A DNA stretch of 64,000 nt from Paraburkholderia guartelaensis (GTDB lineage: Bacteria; Pseudomonadota; Gammaproteobacteria; Burkholderiales; Burkholderiaceae): the NCBI RefSeq assembly GCF_004353905.1, contig NZ_SMOD01000003.1:62001-126000 (forward strand), in the 5' to 3' direction. Positions 45,269 to 54,059 of this stretch are shown in pieces (within the stretch, counting starts at the first letter, position 1; each line of letters begins with the position of its first letter). The position numbers were made by a program, and so were the translations under genes. The notes under the pieces are model-generated. The model was not told where the DNA came from, searched no databases, and saw only the letters and a list, made by a program, of their open reading frames with translations.

Positions 45269-46177
45269 ATGACTTACAACCTCCAGCAACTCCACGCGTT
45301 CGCGACCATCGTGTCCGCGGGCAGTCTCGGGCGCGCGGCGGAAACGCTGCACGTGACCCAGCCGGCGCTCTCGCGCGCAATCCGCCGCCTCGAAGAGCAA
45401 GTGGGCGCGCCGCTGTTCGAGCGCCATTCGCGCGGCATGCACCTCACCGCCGTGGGCGAGGCGCTCCTGCCGCACGCCATCCTGCTGCAGCGCGAAGCCG
45501 AACAGGCGCGCGAGGAAATCGACGCCATGCGCGGCCTCGCGCGGGGCACGATCCGCGTGGGGGCGGTGGGCAGCATCGCGAGCCTCGTGCTGCCGCTCGC
45601 CGTGAGCGGCGTGCTGCGGCGCTGGCCGGGGCTGCGCGTCGAGATTCTCGAAGGCGTGTGGGACCGGCTCGCCGATGCGCTCGTCAAACGCGAGATCGAC
45701 CTCGCGCTCAGCATGGCCGTGCCCGATACCGACGAAATCGCAGCGATCAGCGATTGCCGCTGGGAGGATTCCAGCTACGTGGTGGCGGCGCACGATCATC
45801 CGTTGCGTGCGAAACCCGACCTCACGCTCGCGGACACCTTGGACGAGCAATGGGCGATTCCGCCGCGCGGCACAGCGCCGTTCGAGCACATGGAGCAGGT
45901 CTTCGCGGCGCAAGGCCTGGGCCTGCCGAACGTGGTGGTGCAAACGCGCTCGATCACGGCGCTCAAGAGCCTCGTGGCGCGCTCCGGGTTCCTGAGCTGG
46001 ATGGCATCGACGATGTACCTCACGGAAAGCAAGGCGGGTGTGTTCGATACGCTGGACATGCCCGGCGTAGAAGGCCGGCGCATGCTCACCGCGTTTCGCC
46101 GGCGGCACGGCATTCTGCCGAGCCCGGCGGTGAAGCTGCTGGAGCAGTTGCGCACGCTGACGGCGGTGCCGCACTAG
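45269..46177 (+). CDS. LysR-family regulator of the aromatic acid cluster
   Basis: A 302-residue LysR regulator: NLQQLHAFATIVSAGSLGRAAETLHVTQPALSRAIRRLEEQ region, then RGTIRVGAVGSIASLVLPLA starting the effector domain. It is divergent from the benzoylformate decarboxylase gene with 107 bp between starts, the usual layout for a LysR activator and its operon; mandelate, benzoylformate or benzaldehyde is a plausible effector. The ATG at 45269 is taken rather than the TTG two codons upstream. It converges on the metal ATPase gene. Confidence 0.9.
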   Translation: MTYNLQQLHAFATIVSAGSLGRAAETLHVTQPALSRAIRRLEEQVGAPLFERHSRGMHLTAVGEALLPHAILLQREAEQAREEIDAMRGLARGTIRVGAVGSIASLVLPLAVSGVLRRWPGLRVEILEGVWDRLADALVKREIDLALSMAVPDTDEIAAISDCRWEDSSYVVAAHDHPLRAKPDLTLADTLDEQWAIPPRGTAPFEHMEQVFAAQGLGLPNVVVQTRSITALKSLVARSGFLSWMASTMYLTESKAGVFDTLDMPGVEGRRMLTAFRRRHGILPSPAVKLLEQLRTLTAVPH

Positions 46178-46186
46178 CGGCGTTCG

Positions 46187-48154
46187 TCATTCGTCGCGCA
46201 GGAGGCGCCCCGCGTTCGCGATTACCACGAACGTGCCCACGTTGTGCAGCACTGCGCTCGCCACGGCGCTCAACACGCCTAGCGCCGCCAGCGTGATGAC
46301 GGCCACCGTCCACGCGAGCCCGATCGCCGCATTCGCCGTCGCGATGCGCCGGCAGCGCCGCCCGAGGCGCACGCTGTCCGGCACGCGGCGCAGGTCGTCG
46401 GCGAGCAGCACGATATCGGCGGCGGCCACGGCGATATCGATGCCGCGCTCGCCCATCGCGACGCTGGTCGCGCCGGCCTTGATCGCGAGCACGTCGTTCA
46501 GACCGTCGCCGACCACCATCGGGCGACGCCCCGCGCCGATCTCGCCCAGCACATAGTCGAGCTTGTCGTGCGGCAGCGCATGCGCCACCACGGTATCGAT
46601 ACCCACTTCGGCGGCCACGCGGTGCGCCACGCGCTCGCGGTCGCCCGTGAGCAGCGTCGCACGCTCGATGCCGAGCGCACGCAGCCCGTCCAACGCTTCG
46701 CGGGCTTCCGGGCGCACCGTGTCGGCAAAACCGAACCATGCGAGCAGGCGGCCATTCAGCGCGATGCCTGCGCACGGGCCGTCCAGCTGCGCGGGCGCGG
46801 GCGGCAGCTCGCTCACGTATTGTTCGAGCAGGTCATGGCGGCCTAGCACGGCCTCGCCTTCCGGCATCGTCGCGAGTACGCCGAGTCCGCGCATCTCGCG
46901 CGCGTGCGGGGGTGGCTCGGTTGGCGGCGCGCCGTAACGCAGCAGCGCGCGACATACCGGATGCGCGCTGACCTGGGCGAGCTGCATGGCCAGCGCCAGT
47001 GTGGTGGCTTCGTCCGCGCCCGGCTGCAGCATCACCGTCGTCACGCGCAATTCGCCGTGCGTGAGCGTGCCCGTCTTGTCGATGACGAGCGTATCGATTT
47101 CGGCCAGCGCGTCGATAAAGGCAGCATTCCTGAACAAGATCCCACGCCGCGCACCCGCCGCAATCCCGGCGATCGCTGTGGACGGCGCCGCAAGCACGAG
47201 CGCGCATGGGCACGCGGCGACGATCACCGCCAGCATGGCCGAAGCGTTCGCGCTCACGAACCACACGATCGCCGCGATCAGCAGCACGAGCGCGAGGTAG
47301 GCATCCATATAGCGTTCGAGCGCCTGCGTGATGGGCGGCTTCGCGGCTTCGGCGCGCTGCATCAGTTCGACGACCTTGCCCAGCGTCGAGGCCTTGCCGA
47401 CGTGCGTGATCTCCACGCGCAACGGGCCGTCCAGATTCATCGCGCCGCCGAATACGCGCGCGCCCTCGCCCGCATCCTGCGGCAACGATTCGCCCGTGAT
47501 CGGCCCGTTGTCGATGGCCGAGCGGCCGTGCCGCACGATACCGTCCGCGGGCACGCGCGAGCCGGGCAGCACATCGACGATGTCACCGGGGCGCAGCGCG
47601 TCATAAGGCACAGTCTCGATCGCGCCCGCGGCGCTCACGCGCCGGACGTCGCCGGCAGTGAGTCGGCCCAGCGCGCGGATCGCTTCCTGAGAGCCGAGCA
47701 CGCTGCGCTCTTCGAGCGCGTGGCCGAAGGTCATCACGATGGGCAGGAGCGCGGCCGTCGTCATGTCGCCCACGGCCCACGCGCCGAGCATGGCGAGCGC
47801 GATGAGGCGGTCGGTCACGCCATGCAGACTCGGCGTCTTGAGGCTGCGCCACGCGCCCGCGAACACGGGCGGCGCGACCACGAGCGAGGCCACCGCAGCC
47901 AGCACCTGCGCGAGCGTGGCGTTGCCGGGCGCCAGATGCGGCCAGGCGAGCGAGAGCAGCAGCAGCGCGCCCGCGAACAGCGCGAGCAACGTGTGGCGCG
48001 TGATGGCGCGGCGCTCGGCGTCCGACATGACGAGCGTGGCGACGGATGGCCCTGCGTGACCTTCGCGCGCGTGGCCGTGTGCGTGCGCGGATCTGGCTTC
48101 CTGCGCGGCGCCGGGTGCGCGCTGACTTGCCGGGGTTTCGTATGGCGTGGTCAT
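46187..48154 (-). CDS. Heavy-metal P1B-type ATPase without an HMA domain
   Basis: Inner-membrane metal pump of 655 residues. The His-rich N-terminus (HAHGHAREGH, residues 24-33) replaces the usual CxxC metal-binding domain. Catalytic motifs are complete: TGES (220-223), the transmembrane metal site CPC (315-317), phosphorylated Asp359 in DKTGT, SAHP, and GDGLND. The last helix reads HNVGTFVVIANAGRLL, which differs from the Asp-containing signature of ZntA, so the metal cannot be named with confidence. The start overlaps the upstream SPFH gene by 4 nt. Last gene of a four-gene operon. Confidence 0.93.
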   Translation of the reverse strand: MTTPYETPASQRAPGAAQEARSAHAHGHAREGHAGPSVATLVMSDAERRAITRHTLLALFAGALLLLSLAWPHLAPGNATLAQVLAAVASLVVAPPVFAGAWRSLKTPSLHGVTDRLIALAMLGAWAVGDMTTAALLPIVMTFGHALEERSVLGSQEAIRALGRLTAGDVRRVSAAGAIETVPYDALRPGDIVDVLPGSRVPADGIVRHGRSAIDNGPITGESLPQDAGEGARVFGGAMNLDGPLRVEITHVGKASTLGKVVELMQRAEAAKPPITQALERYMDAYLALVLLIAAIVWFVSANASAMLAVIVAACPCALVLAAPSTAIAGIAAGARRGILFRNAAFIDALAEIDTLVIDKTGTLTHGELRVTTVMLQPGADEATTLALAMQLAQVSAHPVCRALLRYGAPPTEPPPHAREMRGLGVLATMPEGEAVLGRHDLLEQYVSELPPAPAQLDGPCAGIALNGRLLAWFGFADTVRPEAREALDGLRALGIERATLLTGDRERVAHRVAAEVGIDTVVAHALPHDKLDYVLGEIGAGRRPMVVGDGLNDVLAIKAGATSVAMGERGIDIAVAAADIVLLADDLRRVPDSVRLGRRCRRIATANAAIGLAWTVAVITLAALGVLSAVASAVLHNVGTFVVIANAGRLLRDE

Positions 48155-49179
48155 GGCGCGCGCCCCGGCAGCACGAGGCTCGATGCGTCGTTGGGGTCGA
48201 GCGTCGTCACGCGCGCGGCGTGCGCGAGCACCGTCTGCACACGGTCGCGATACGCGCGCGCAAGCAGCCCCGGATCGTGGTTCGCGCCGAGCGCCGCTTC
48301 GAGCTGCGCGATCGTCGAGGTTTCCGACTGCGCCGTCGCCACGCGCTCCGCGGCGCTCGCTTGCGCATCCTGCACGATGCGGTCGGCGCTTTGCTGCGCA
48401 TGCTGCCGCGTTTTTTCCGCGAGCGTGCGCGCCTGCGCGACATCGCGTTCTGCGTTCTGCAGCGAAGTCAGCACCGCGTTGAACGCATCGACAGCCGAGG
48501 CAGGAAACGACGCTTGCAGATCCATACGCGAGACCTCGATGCCGAGCCCCGCATGCGCGGCAGTCAGCGCGTCGAGCTGGCGCTGGACCGCGCGCGCGAG
48601 ATCGCCGCGCAATTGCTCGCGGCGCGCGGCCATCTGCTGATCGGCGGCCACCATCTCCGGGCGCGCGACGAGGATCGAATCGAGGTCGCGTTGCGCGGCG
48701 GTTTGAGCGACCGCGGCCGAGACGATGCGCTCGAGCGCGGCGTCGAGATGCTCGAGCTGCAACGCATACGCGTAAGGGTCGCTCACGCGGTAGAACAGCG
48801 TCGCGCTCACCTGCACGACGCCGTTATCGCCCGTGAGCACATACCCGGAACCCGCTAGCGCGTCGCTTGCATCGCTCAGTTGCACGGGTGCGCCCGGATC
48901 GCGCGTGAGCGAGACGATGCGCCGCTCGAGCACACGCTCGCTGCCCGGCACGAGCAGCACGGTTTCGAACGGCCGCGGCAACGCGACGAGCAGCCCCGCA
49001 CCCTGGCTGCGCACGTAGGCGCCAAAGCGCATCACGACAGCGCTGCTGTCGGCGGGAATGCGGCGCACGTTCGACGTGGCCCACGCGAGCGCGGCCAGCA
49101 CGGCCAGCGCCGCCACGAACCAGAACGACAGACGCACCGCCTGTGCGCCGGGCCCGAGCGCCGGGAAGTTCGTGCTCAT
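48151..49179 (-). CDS. SPFH/band-7 protein (HflK/HflC-like), third SPFH gene of the operon
   Basis: A 342-residue protein with one N-terminal membrane helix (LSFWFVAALAVLAALAWATS) and a band-7 domain (about 45-245: VRRIPADSSAVVMRFGAYVRSQGAGLLVALPRPFETV in parts). A long Ala/Gln/Arg-rich helix (about 250-310) and a short tail follow. The fold is that of HflK/HflC, which form membrane cages around FtsH, but no ftsH or hflX is present here. It overlaps the upstream SPFH gene and the downstream P-type ATPase gene by 4 nt each (ATGA), so all three are translationally coupled. Confidence 0.88.
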   Translation of the reverse strand: MSTNFPALGPGAQAVRLSFWFVAALAVLAALAWATSNVRRIPADSSAVVMRFGAYVRSQGAGLLVALPRPFETVLLVPGSERVLERRIVSLTRDPGAPVQLSDASDALAGSGYVLTGDNGVVQVSATLFYRVSDPYAYALQLEHLDAALERIVSAAVAQTAAQRDLDSILVARPEMVAADQQMAARREQLRGDLARAVQRQLDALTAAHAGLGIEVSRMDLQASFPASAVDAFNAVLTSLQNAERDVAQARTLAEKTRQHAQQSADRIVQDAQASAAERVATAQSETSTIAQLEAALGANHDPGLLARAYRDRVQTVLAHAARVTTLDPNDASSLVLPGRAP

Positions 49180-50252
49180 GGCGTGTGCCCGCGTGCGTGC
49201 GCGGTGGTTGCGGGCGCAACGAGCGCGCCCGACGGCGCCGCAGCCGCACCGAGCCCCGGCGGCCCCTGCACGAGCGCGCGGAACGGCGCGGCGTCGGTGC
49301 GCAGGATCAGGTTCGTGTTGCTGTTGACGACCGTGCCGAGCGTGTCGAGCGAGCGCAGCATCGTATAGAGCTGCGGATCGGCGGCGTAACTCTTGCCGTA
49401 GATCGCCGCTGCATCTTTGCGCGATTGCGCTTCGATATCGGCGGCTTTCACATTGGCGTCGGCGATCAGCACGCGCGCGTCGCGATCGGCGTCGGAGCGG
49501 ATCTGCGCCGCTTCGCGCAAGCCTTCGGCCGTACGCTGCGCGGCCACGGTTTCGCGCTCGGCGCGCATGCGGTCGACCGTCGCGGCCAGCGTCACGGCGG
49601 GCAGCGTGAGACGCTCGAGACCCACCTGCACGACGTGCACGCCATAGGCCGCGTACACCTGCGCGTCGACCTGGCGGCGCAGCGCCTCTTCGAATGCAGC
49701 GATGCGGACCTGCGACGGATCGGTATTCACGAGCGACGCCAGATCGAAGCCGGCCGACGTGGTCTGCAAGGCCGAGCCGACCAGCGAGCGAATCTGGCGC
49801 GCCGCTTCGTCGGGTTCGTTGCGCACCGCGCGCACGAAGCGGCCAATGTCGTTCGCATTGGCGGGCACGCGCCAGGCCACATAGGCCTGCACGATGATGC
49901 GCAAGCCATCGCGCGTGCCGACGTCCTGCAAGCCGCTCGAGGTCGTGTGCAGCCGCAGGTCCACCGGCACCGCGGCCTCGATGGGCGCGGGCAGGCGCCA
50001 CGCGAGACCGGGCCGCAGCAGCACGCGCACGGGGTCGCCAAAGCGCGTGACCACGGTGGCCTCGCCCTCGCGCACCTGCACGACGCTCGCCACGATGAGC
50101 GCGACGATCACGCAGAACAGCGCGAACGCCACGCGCAGCGCAAAACGCCGGGGATTCACGGGCGCGAGGCCACCTGCGGCACCCGAGCTGCCTGCGCCGT
50201 GATCATGATGATGATGAGAATGCGCATCGCCGTGCGTATGCAAAAAGCTCAC
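49176..50252 (-). CDS. SPFH/band-7 protein with a His-rich cytoplasmic N-terminus
   Basis: A 358-residue HflK/HflC-like protein. Residues 5-20 contain HTHGDAHSHHHHDHG, a probable metal-binding tail on the cytoplasmic side, before a single helix (FALRVAFALFCVIVALIVAS). The band-7 domain follows (VREGEATVVTRFGDPVRVLLRPGLAWRLPAPIE in parts) and then an Ala/Arg-rich coiled segment (AQRTAEGLREAAQIRSDADR). The His tail next to a metal ATPase suggests a role in metal capture or delivery. It overlaps the next gene by 4 nt and starts 36 bp after the first SPFH gene. Confidence 0.88.
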   Translation of the reverse strand: MSFLHTHGDAHSHHHHDHGAGSSGAAGGLAPVNPRRFALRVAFALFCVIVALIVASVVQVREGEATVVTRFGDPVRVLLRPGLAWRLPAPIEAAVPVDLRLHTTSSGLQDVGTRDGLRIIVQAYVAWRVPANANDIGRFVRAVRNEPDEAARQIRSLVGSALQTTSAGFDLASLVNTDPSQVRIAAFEEALRRQVDAQVYAAYGVHVVQVGLERLTLPAVTLAATVDRMRAERETVAAQRTAEGLREAAQIRSDADRDARVLIADANVKAADIEAQSRKDAAAIYGKSYAADPQLYTMLRSLDTLGTVVNSNTNLILRTDAAPFRALVQGPPGLGAAAAPSGALVAPATTAHARGHTP

Positions 50253-50288
50253 TGTCGAATCACCTTGCTCTATAGATGGGGTATCGGG

Positions 50289-52175
50289 TTACCACGCCTT
50301 TTTCACGCCTGCCGCCGCGGCCGGGCCGAACGTGCGCAGGTCGATCGTCGCGCGGCTGCCGCTCGCGAGCCGGTCGTCGATCACGGTCACGCTCGCGTTT
50401 TTCAGCCCTTTTTGCAGGCTGTGCAGGTAATACTCGAAGCCGAATGCCGGGCCGCCGAGCTGCTGCGCGATCACATCGGCGTCGAAGCCGATCTGCTGCG
50501 CACGCGCGGCGGCAAGGGTGTCCGCCGCGTTCGCGCTGCCCAGCGCGACGGTCGCGATCGCCTGCTGCTGCGCTTGCCCGAGCGCCGCGGCCGCAAAGCC
50601 GTGCGCCTGCACCACACTGGCTTGCGCGCGAATCTGCGCGGCCTGCACGCCGTGATACGCGGCGGCAGCGCCCGCGGGCGGATGCACGCTCTCGATCACC
50701 ACGGCCACGACCTCGATGCCGCTCGCAAGCCGGTCCAGCTCGTGCTGCACGGCGCCGCGCAACGCGCCGGCCATGGCCGTTTGCGGCGTGTCGAGCAGCG
50801 ACGGCAGCGTGCGCGACGCGAGGTAACGCACGACCTCGCGGTTCGCGATCGAGCGCACCGTGGCGTCCATATCGACAGCGCGATAGAGCGAGGCGCGCGC
50901 CGCCGCATCCGTAAGGCCGACGCGATAGTCGAGCCGCACGTCCGCGCTCACGATCTGGAACGCCTGCTGGGCGCCGCTCGTGCCTGCTATCACCTGAGTC
51001 GTCTCCCAGGGATGCGTCACATCCCACAGGCGATTCAATTGCGCGGGTGTGTCGCCATCGGCGGAAACAGGGGGCGCGGCGCGGCTGCTGTCGTTCGCGC
51101 TGCCCGAGACGATCAGTTGATGGACCGCGCCGTTGTCGAGCACGCGCGCGCGGCCGAAGGGCCATGGCAGCCCCACATGCAGGCCCGGCTGCCACACGGC
51201 AACAGGCGCGCCAAAGCGCTCGTACACGGCGCGCTGATCGGGGCCGAGGATCGTCACGCCGCCAAGCAACCAGCCCGCCACCACCATGGCCACCAGTGCG
51301 CCTGGCAGGAGGCGGACGAAGCTTTGGAGCGCCCAGTTCTGCCGCAGATCGATGCCATAGCGCATACGCAATTGGGCATTGAATGCGGCGACCGGACGTG
51401 CCTGCACGCTCAGCACACCCGCGACAGTGCTATGCAGGAAGCGGCCCTCGTCAGGCTTCGCCAACGCCGCGAGCAACGCACGCAAACCGAGTTCGACGGC
51501 AATCACGCCGGAAAGCAGGGCAATGACTCGCACGAGCCACGTAAGCGGCTCGCCCGCATAAGCCAGCGCCGCGACCGATGCCGCCATACTCAACGCAGCA
51601 ACGAGCACCACGCGCAGTAGCCCCGCAAGCGCGGCGGATTCGCGCGACTGCGCGCCGCGCTGCGCATGAAAGCGCTCGGCCACGAGCGCAGCAAAAGCGA
51701 TGACGAGCGCAACGGCTCCCGCTACGAGAAAAGGTGCGGATTCACGTTGCGTAGCCGATGGCGCAAACGCGGGAGACGTCCACGCAGAGATGGCGAACGC
51801 TAGCGAAACGAGTGCGCCGAGAGGCGCGATCCACCCTTGCCACGGCAGCGATTGCAGCAGGCCGCGCATGTCGGCGGCTTCCGAATTGCGCTGGAATGCG
51901 AGGCGCAAGAGGCGAAATGCAGTCTTCGAGACCGGTTCGCCGGCCGGCGCGCGCGCCGCCAACAGCCGCGTGCCGAAGACGACGATGAAGAGGTTGAGGC
52001 ATGCGCTCGACATCACGGCGCACATGCGCGCATCGAACGGCACAGCGGAAACGAATGCCAGTGCGCCGAACACGCAAGCCAACACCAGCGCGGACCAGCC
52101 AAGCCTCGTCTGGCCCGCACGACCGCCGAGCCAGCCATAGCCTTCGCGGTGGTCGCGCGATACGCGATGCATCAT
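50289..52175 (-). CDS. Polytopic membrane protein with C-terminal SPFH domain
   Basis: A 628-residue protein and the first gene of the SPFH/ATPase operon. The N-terminal half has about six hydrophobic helices (near residues 27-45, 53-73, 115-135, 148-168, 185-209, 213-236) plus a seventh at about 290-308 that leads into a band-7 domain (GPDQRAVYERFGAPVAVWQPGLHVGLPWPFG in parts). A helical Ala/Gln-rich segment follows. This fusion is longer than HflK or HflC and is unfamiliar. AAGGA before ATG 52175 sets the start; a TTG two codons up is possible. Confidence 0.85.
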   Translation of the reverse strand: MMHRVSRDHREGYGWLGGRAGQTRLGWSALVLACVFGALAFVSAVPFDARMCAVMSSACLNLFIVVFGTRLLAARAPAGEPVSKTAFRLLRLAFQRNSEAADMRGLLQSLPWQGWIAPLGALVSLAFAISAWTSPAFAPSATQRESAPFLVAGAVALVIAFAALVAERFHAQRGAQSRESAALAGLLRVVLVAALSMAASVAALAYAGEPLTWLVRVIALLSGVIAVELGLRALLAALAKPDEGRFLHSTVAGVLSVQARPVAAFNAQLRMRYGIDLRQNWALQSFVRLLPGALVAMVVAGWLLGGVTILGPDQRAVYERFGAPVAVWQPGLHVGLPWPFGRARVLDNGAVHQLIVSGSANDSSRAAPPVSADGDTPAQLNRLWDVTHPWETTQVIAGTSGAQQAFQIVSADVRLDYRVGLTDAAARASLYRAVDMDATVRSIANREVVRYLASRTLPSLLDTPQTAMAGALRGAVQHELDRLASGIEVVAVVIESVHPPAGAAAAYHGVQAAQIRAQASVVQAHGFAAAALGQAQQQAIATVALGSANAADTLAAARAQQIGFDADVIAQQLGGPAFGFEYYLHSLQKGLKNASVTVIDDRLASGSRATIDLRTFGPAAAAGVKKAW

Positions 52176-52442
52176 CAGCAATCCTTACATGCAAATTACA
52201 TGAAACAGGCCCGCGCGTGACGACCACCGATCGCGCGATGCTGAAATTCGCGCGCCCAATGTAGCGCGCTCATAACCGAAACTCAATATAACTGGGCTCA
52301 CGCATCCGTGCCCCACTATTTAGCCGATTCGGAGCACAATACCTTCAGTCAAATTAGTCTGCTTTCCGGAAGCGAGCGGCCCCTCACGCTGTCACGCCAC
52401 GATCACAATTCCCGAGCTGCGCATCAACCCAAAAGTCATCAT

Positions 52443-53840
52443 ATGGACGGCTTGCTGATCGGACCGGCAACACGCAGGCAGGCGCTCTTCGCCAGCGTAT
52501 GCGCATTTGCGATCCTCCTCACGCTCGCGCTCGCGGCGCCACGTGCGCGCGACGCTTTGCCCGGCATTGCCCCGTTCATGCCGATGTGCGCGCTCACCGT
52601 ATTCACCACGTCGAGCATCGCGGCGTTCCTGCTGGGCGCGCGATTCGCGGCTACGCGCGTGGCCATGCTCGCAGCGCTGGGCGGCGCCTACGCGTTCACA
52701 GCCATTACCGTTGCGCTGCAACTGTTGATGTTTCCTGGCGTGTTCGCGCGCACGGGGCTGCTCGGCGCGCTCCCGAATAGCGCCGCATGGATGTGGGTGT
52801 TCTGGCACGCAGGCTTTCCCGCGCTCGTCATCGTCGCCGAACTGGTGAGAAAGCGCCTGCCCGCTCCGCCGTTCGCCCGCGAACGTCTCGACGCGCGCGG
52901 CTGGCTGCTGATCGCGGGCCCGGCGGCGGTCGCCGCCCTGCTGGGTGTGCTCGTCACGCACGTCGATCTCGCATCGCCGTTTCGCGACGTTGCGGACGCT
53001 GCGCCAGCGCCGGCGTCGGCCATCGCGAACAATCTCGCAGGCCTCGTGATTTGCGCGCTCAACCTGATCGCCATCGCGCTCGTGCTGCTCAAGGGACGGC
53101 TGCGCCTCGTGCTCGATCTGTGGATCGTGGTGGCGCTGCTCGCCTCGTTCGTCGACGCTGCGCTCAATACGCTCAGCATCGAGCGCTTCACGGTGGGCTG
53201 GTATGTCGCGCGCGTGTTCAGCATGTTCGCGCCGGGCGTACTCGTGTGCGTGCTGGTGTGGGAAGTGACGGCGCTCTATCGCCAGCTCGCCGAAGAACAC
53301 GCCACGCTGATCCGCGCCTCCGCACGCGATGCGCTCACGCGCGTCTACAACCGCAGCTATTTCGACGAGCAGTTCCGCGAGGCCTTCGAGCGCGCCGCGC
53401 GCACCGGCCAGCCGCTCTCGCTCGTGATGCTCGACGTCGATCACTTCAAGCACTACAACGACGCCTTCGGCCATCTGCACGGCGACGCTTGCCTCGGCGC
53501 CGTAGCGGGTGCGCTCGCGGCCACGCTTGCGAGCACGCTGCACACGCCTGGCGGTTTCGTCGCGCGCTATGGCGGCGAAGAATTCGCGCTCGTCCTGCCC
53601 GATACCGGCGCGGATGAAGCCGCGGCGGTCGCCGAACGCGCACGCGCCGCCGTCGAGCAGCTCGGCATCCCCTCTCCCGCCGCAGGCGGCCTGGTCACGG
53701 TGAGCGCGGGCTGCGCCACGCGCGACGCGATCGTTGCGTCGTCCCCCAATGCGCTGATCGAAGCCGCCGACGCCGCGCTGTATGCGGCCAAACACGCCGG
53801 CCGCAACCGCGTGAGCCACGCAGGCGCGAGCATCGCGTAA
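52443..53840 (+). CDS. Membrane diguanylate cyclase (MASE-like sensor plus GGDEF)
   Basis: A 465-residue protein that should make cyclic di-GMP. About eight hydrophobic helices (residues 10-290), resembling a MASE4-type sensor, precede a GGDEF domain: DALTRVYNRSYFDEQF, LDVDHFKHYNDAFGHLHGD, and the active-site RYGGEEF. The inhibitory RxxD site is absent (TPGG at that place), so product feedback is not expected. The frame runs 45 codons further up, but ATG 52443 gives a sensible N-terminus; SD is weak. Divergent from the SPFH/ATPase operon. Confidence 0.9.
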   Translation: MDGLLIGPATRRQALFASVCAFAILLTLALAAPRARDALPGIAPFMPMCALTVFTTSSIAAFLLGARFAATRVAMLAALGGAYAFTAITVALQLLMFPGVFARTGLLGALPNSAAWMWVFWHAGFPALVIVAELVRKRLPAPPFARERLDARGWLLIAGPAAVAALLGVLVTHVDLASPFRDVADAAPAPASAIANNLAGLVICALNLIAIALVLLKGRLRLVLDLWIVVALLASFVDAALNTLSIERFTVGWYVARVFSMFAPGVLVCVLVWEVTALYRQLAEEHATLIRASARDALTRVYNRSYFDEQFREAFERAARTGQPLSLVMLDVDHFKHYNDAFGHLHGDACLGAVAGALAATLASTLHTPGGFVARYGGEEFALVLPDTGADEAAAVAERARAAVEQLGIPSPAAGGLVTVSAGCATRDAIVASSPNALIEAADAALYAAKHAGRNRVSHAGASIA

Positions 53841-54059
53841 CGCGCGGCCGCCTCATTGCCTCCTTCGTTGGCATAAGCGGCATTGTCATAAGCGCAACGC
53901 ATTTGGGTTTCAACCAGGTGCTTCCACGTCGCGGCACCAATAAAGTGCGTGCTATGGCCTGTTTCAGCATTTGCATACGTCGCGCGCAACCCATGCAAAG
54001 ACATCGATGCAGGCACATTTTGTTCCCCACACGCTTTCAAAATGTAATGAGGAATCGGG

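Noticed and set aside
49143..51620. An 825-codon open frame on the plus strand
   Set aside because: It mirrors the SPFH genes and has the same low-complexity Arg/His composition; no domain is visible.
46187..52175. Reading the SPFH genes as the standard hflK-hflC protease modulators
   Set aside because: There are three SPFH genes, one is a seven-helix fusion, there is no ftsH or hflX, and they are coupled to a metal ATPase.
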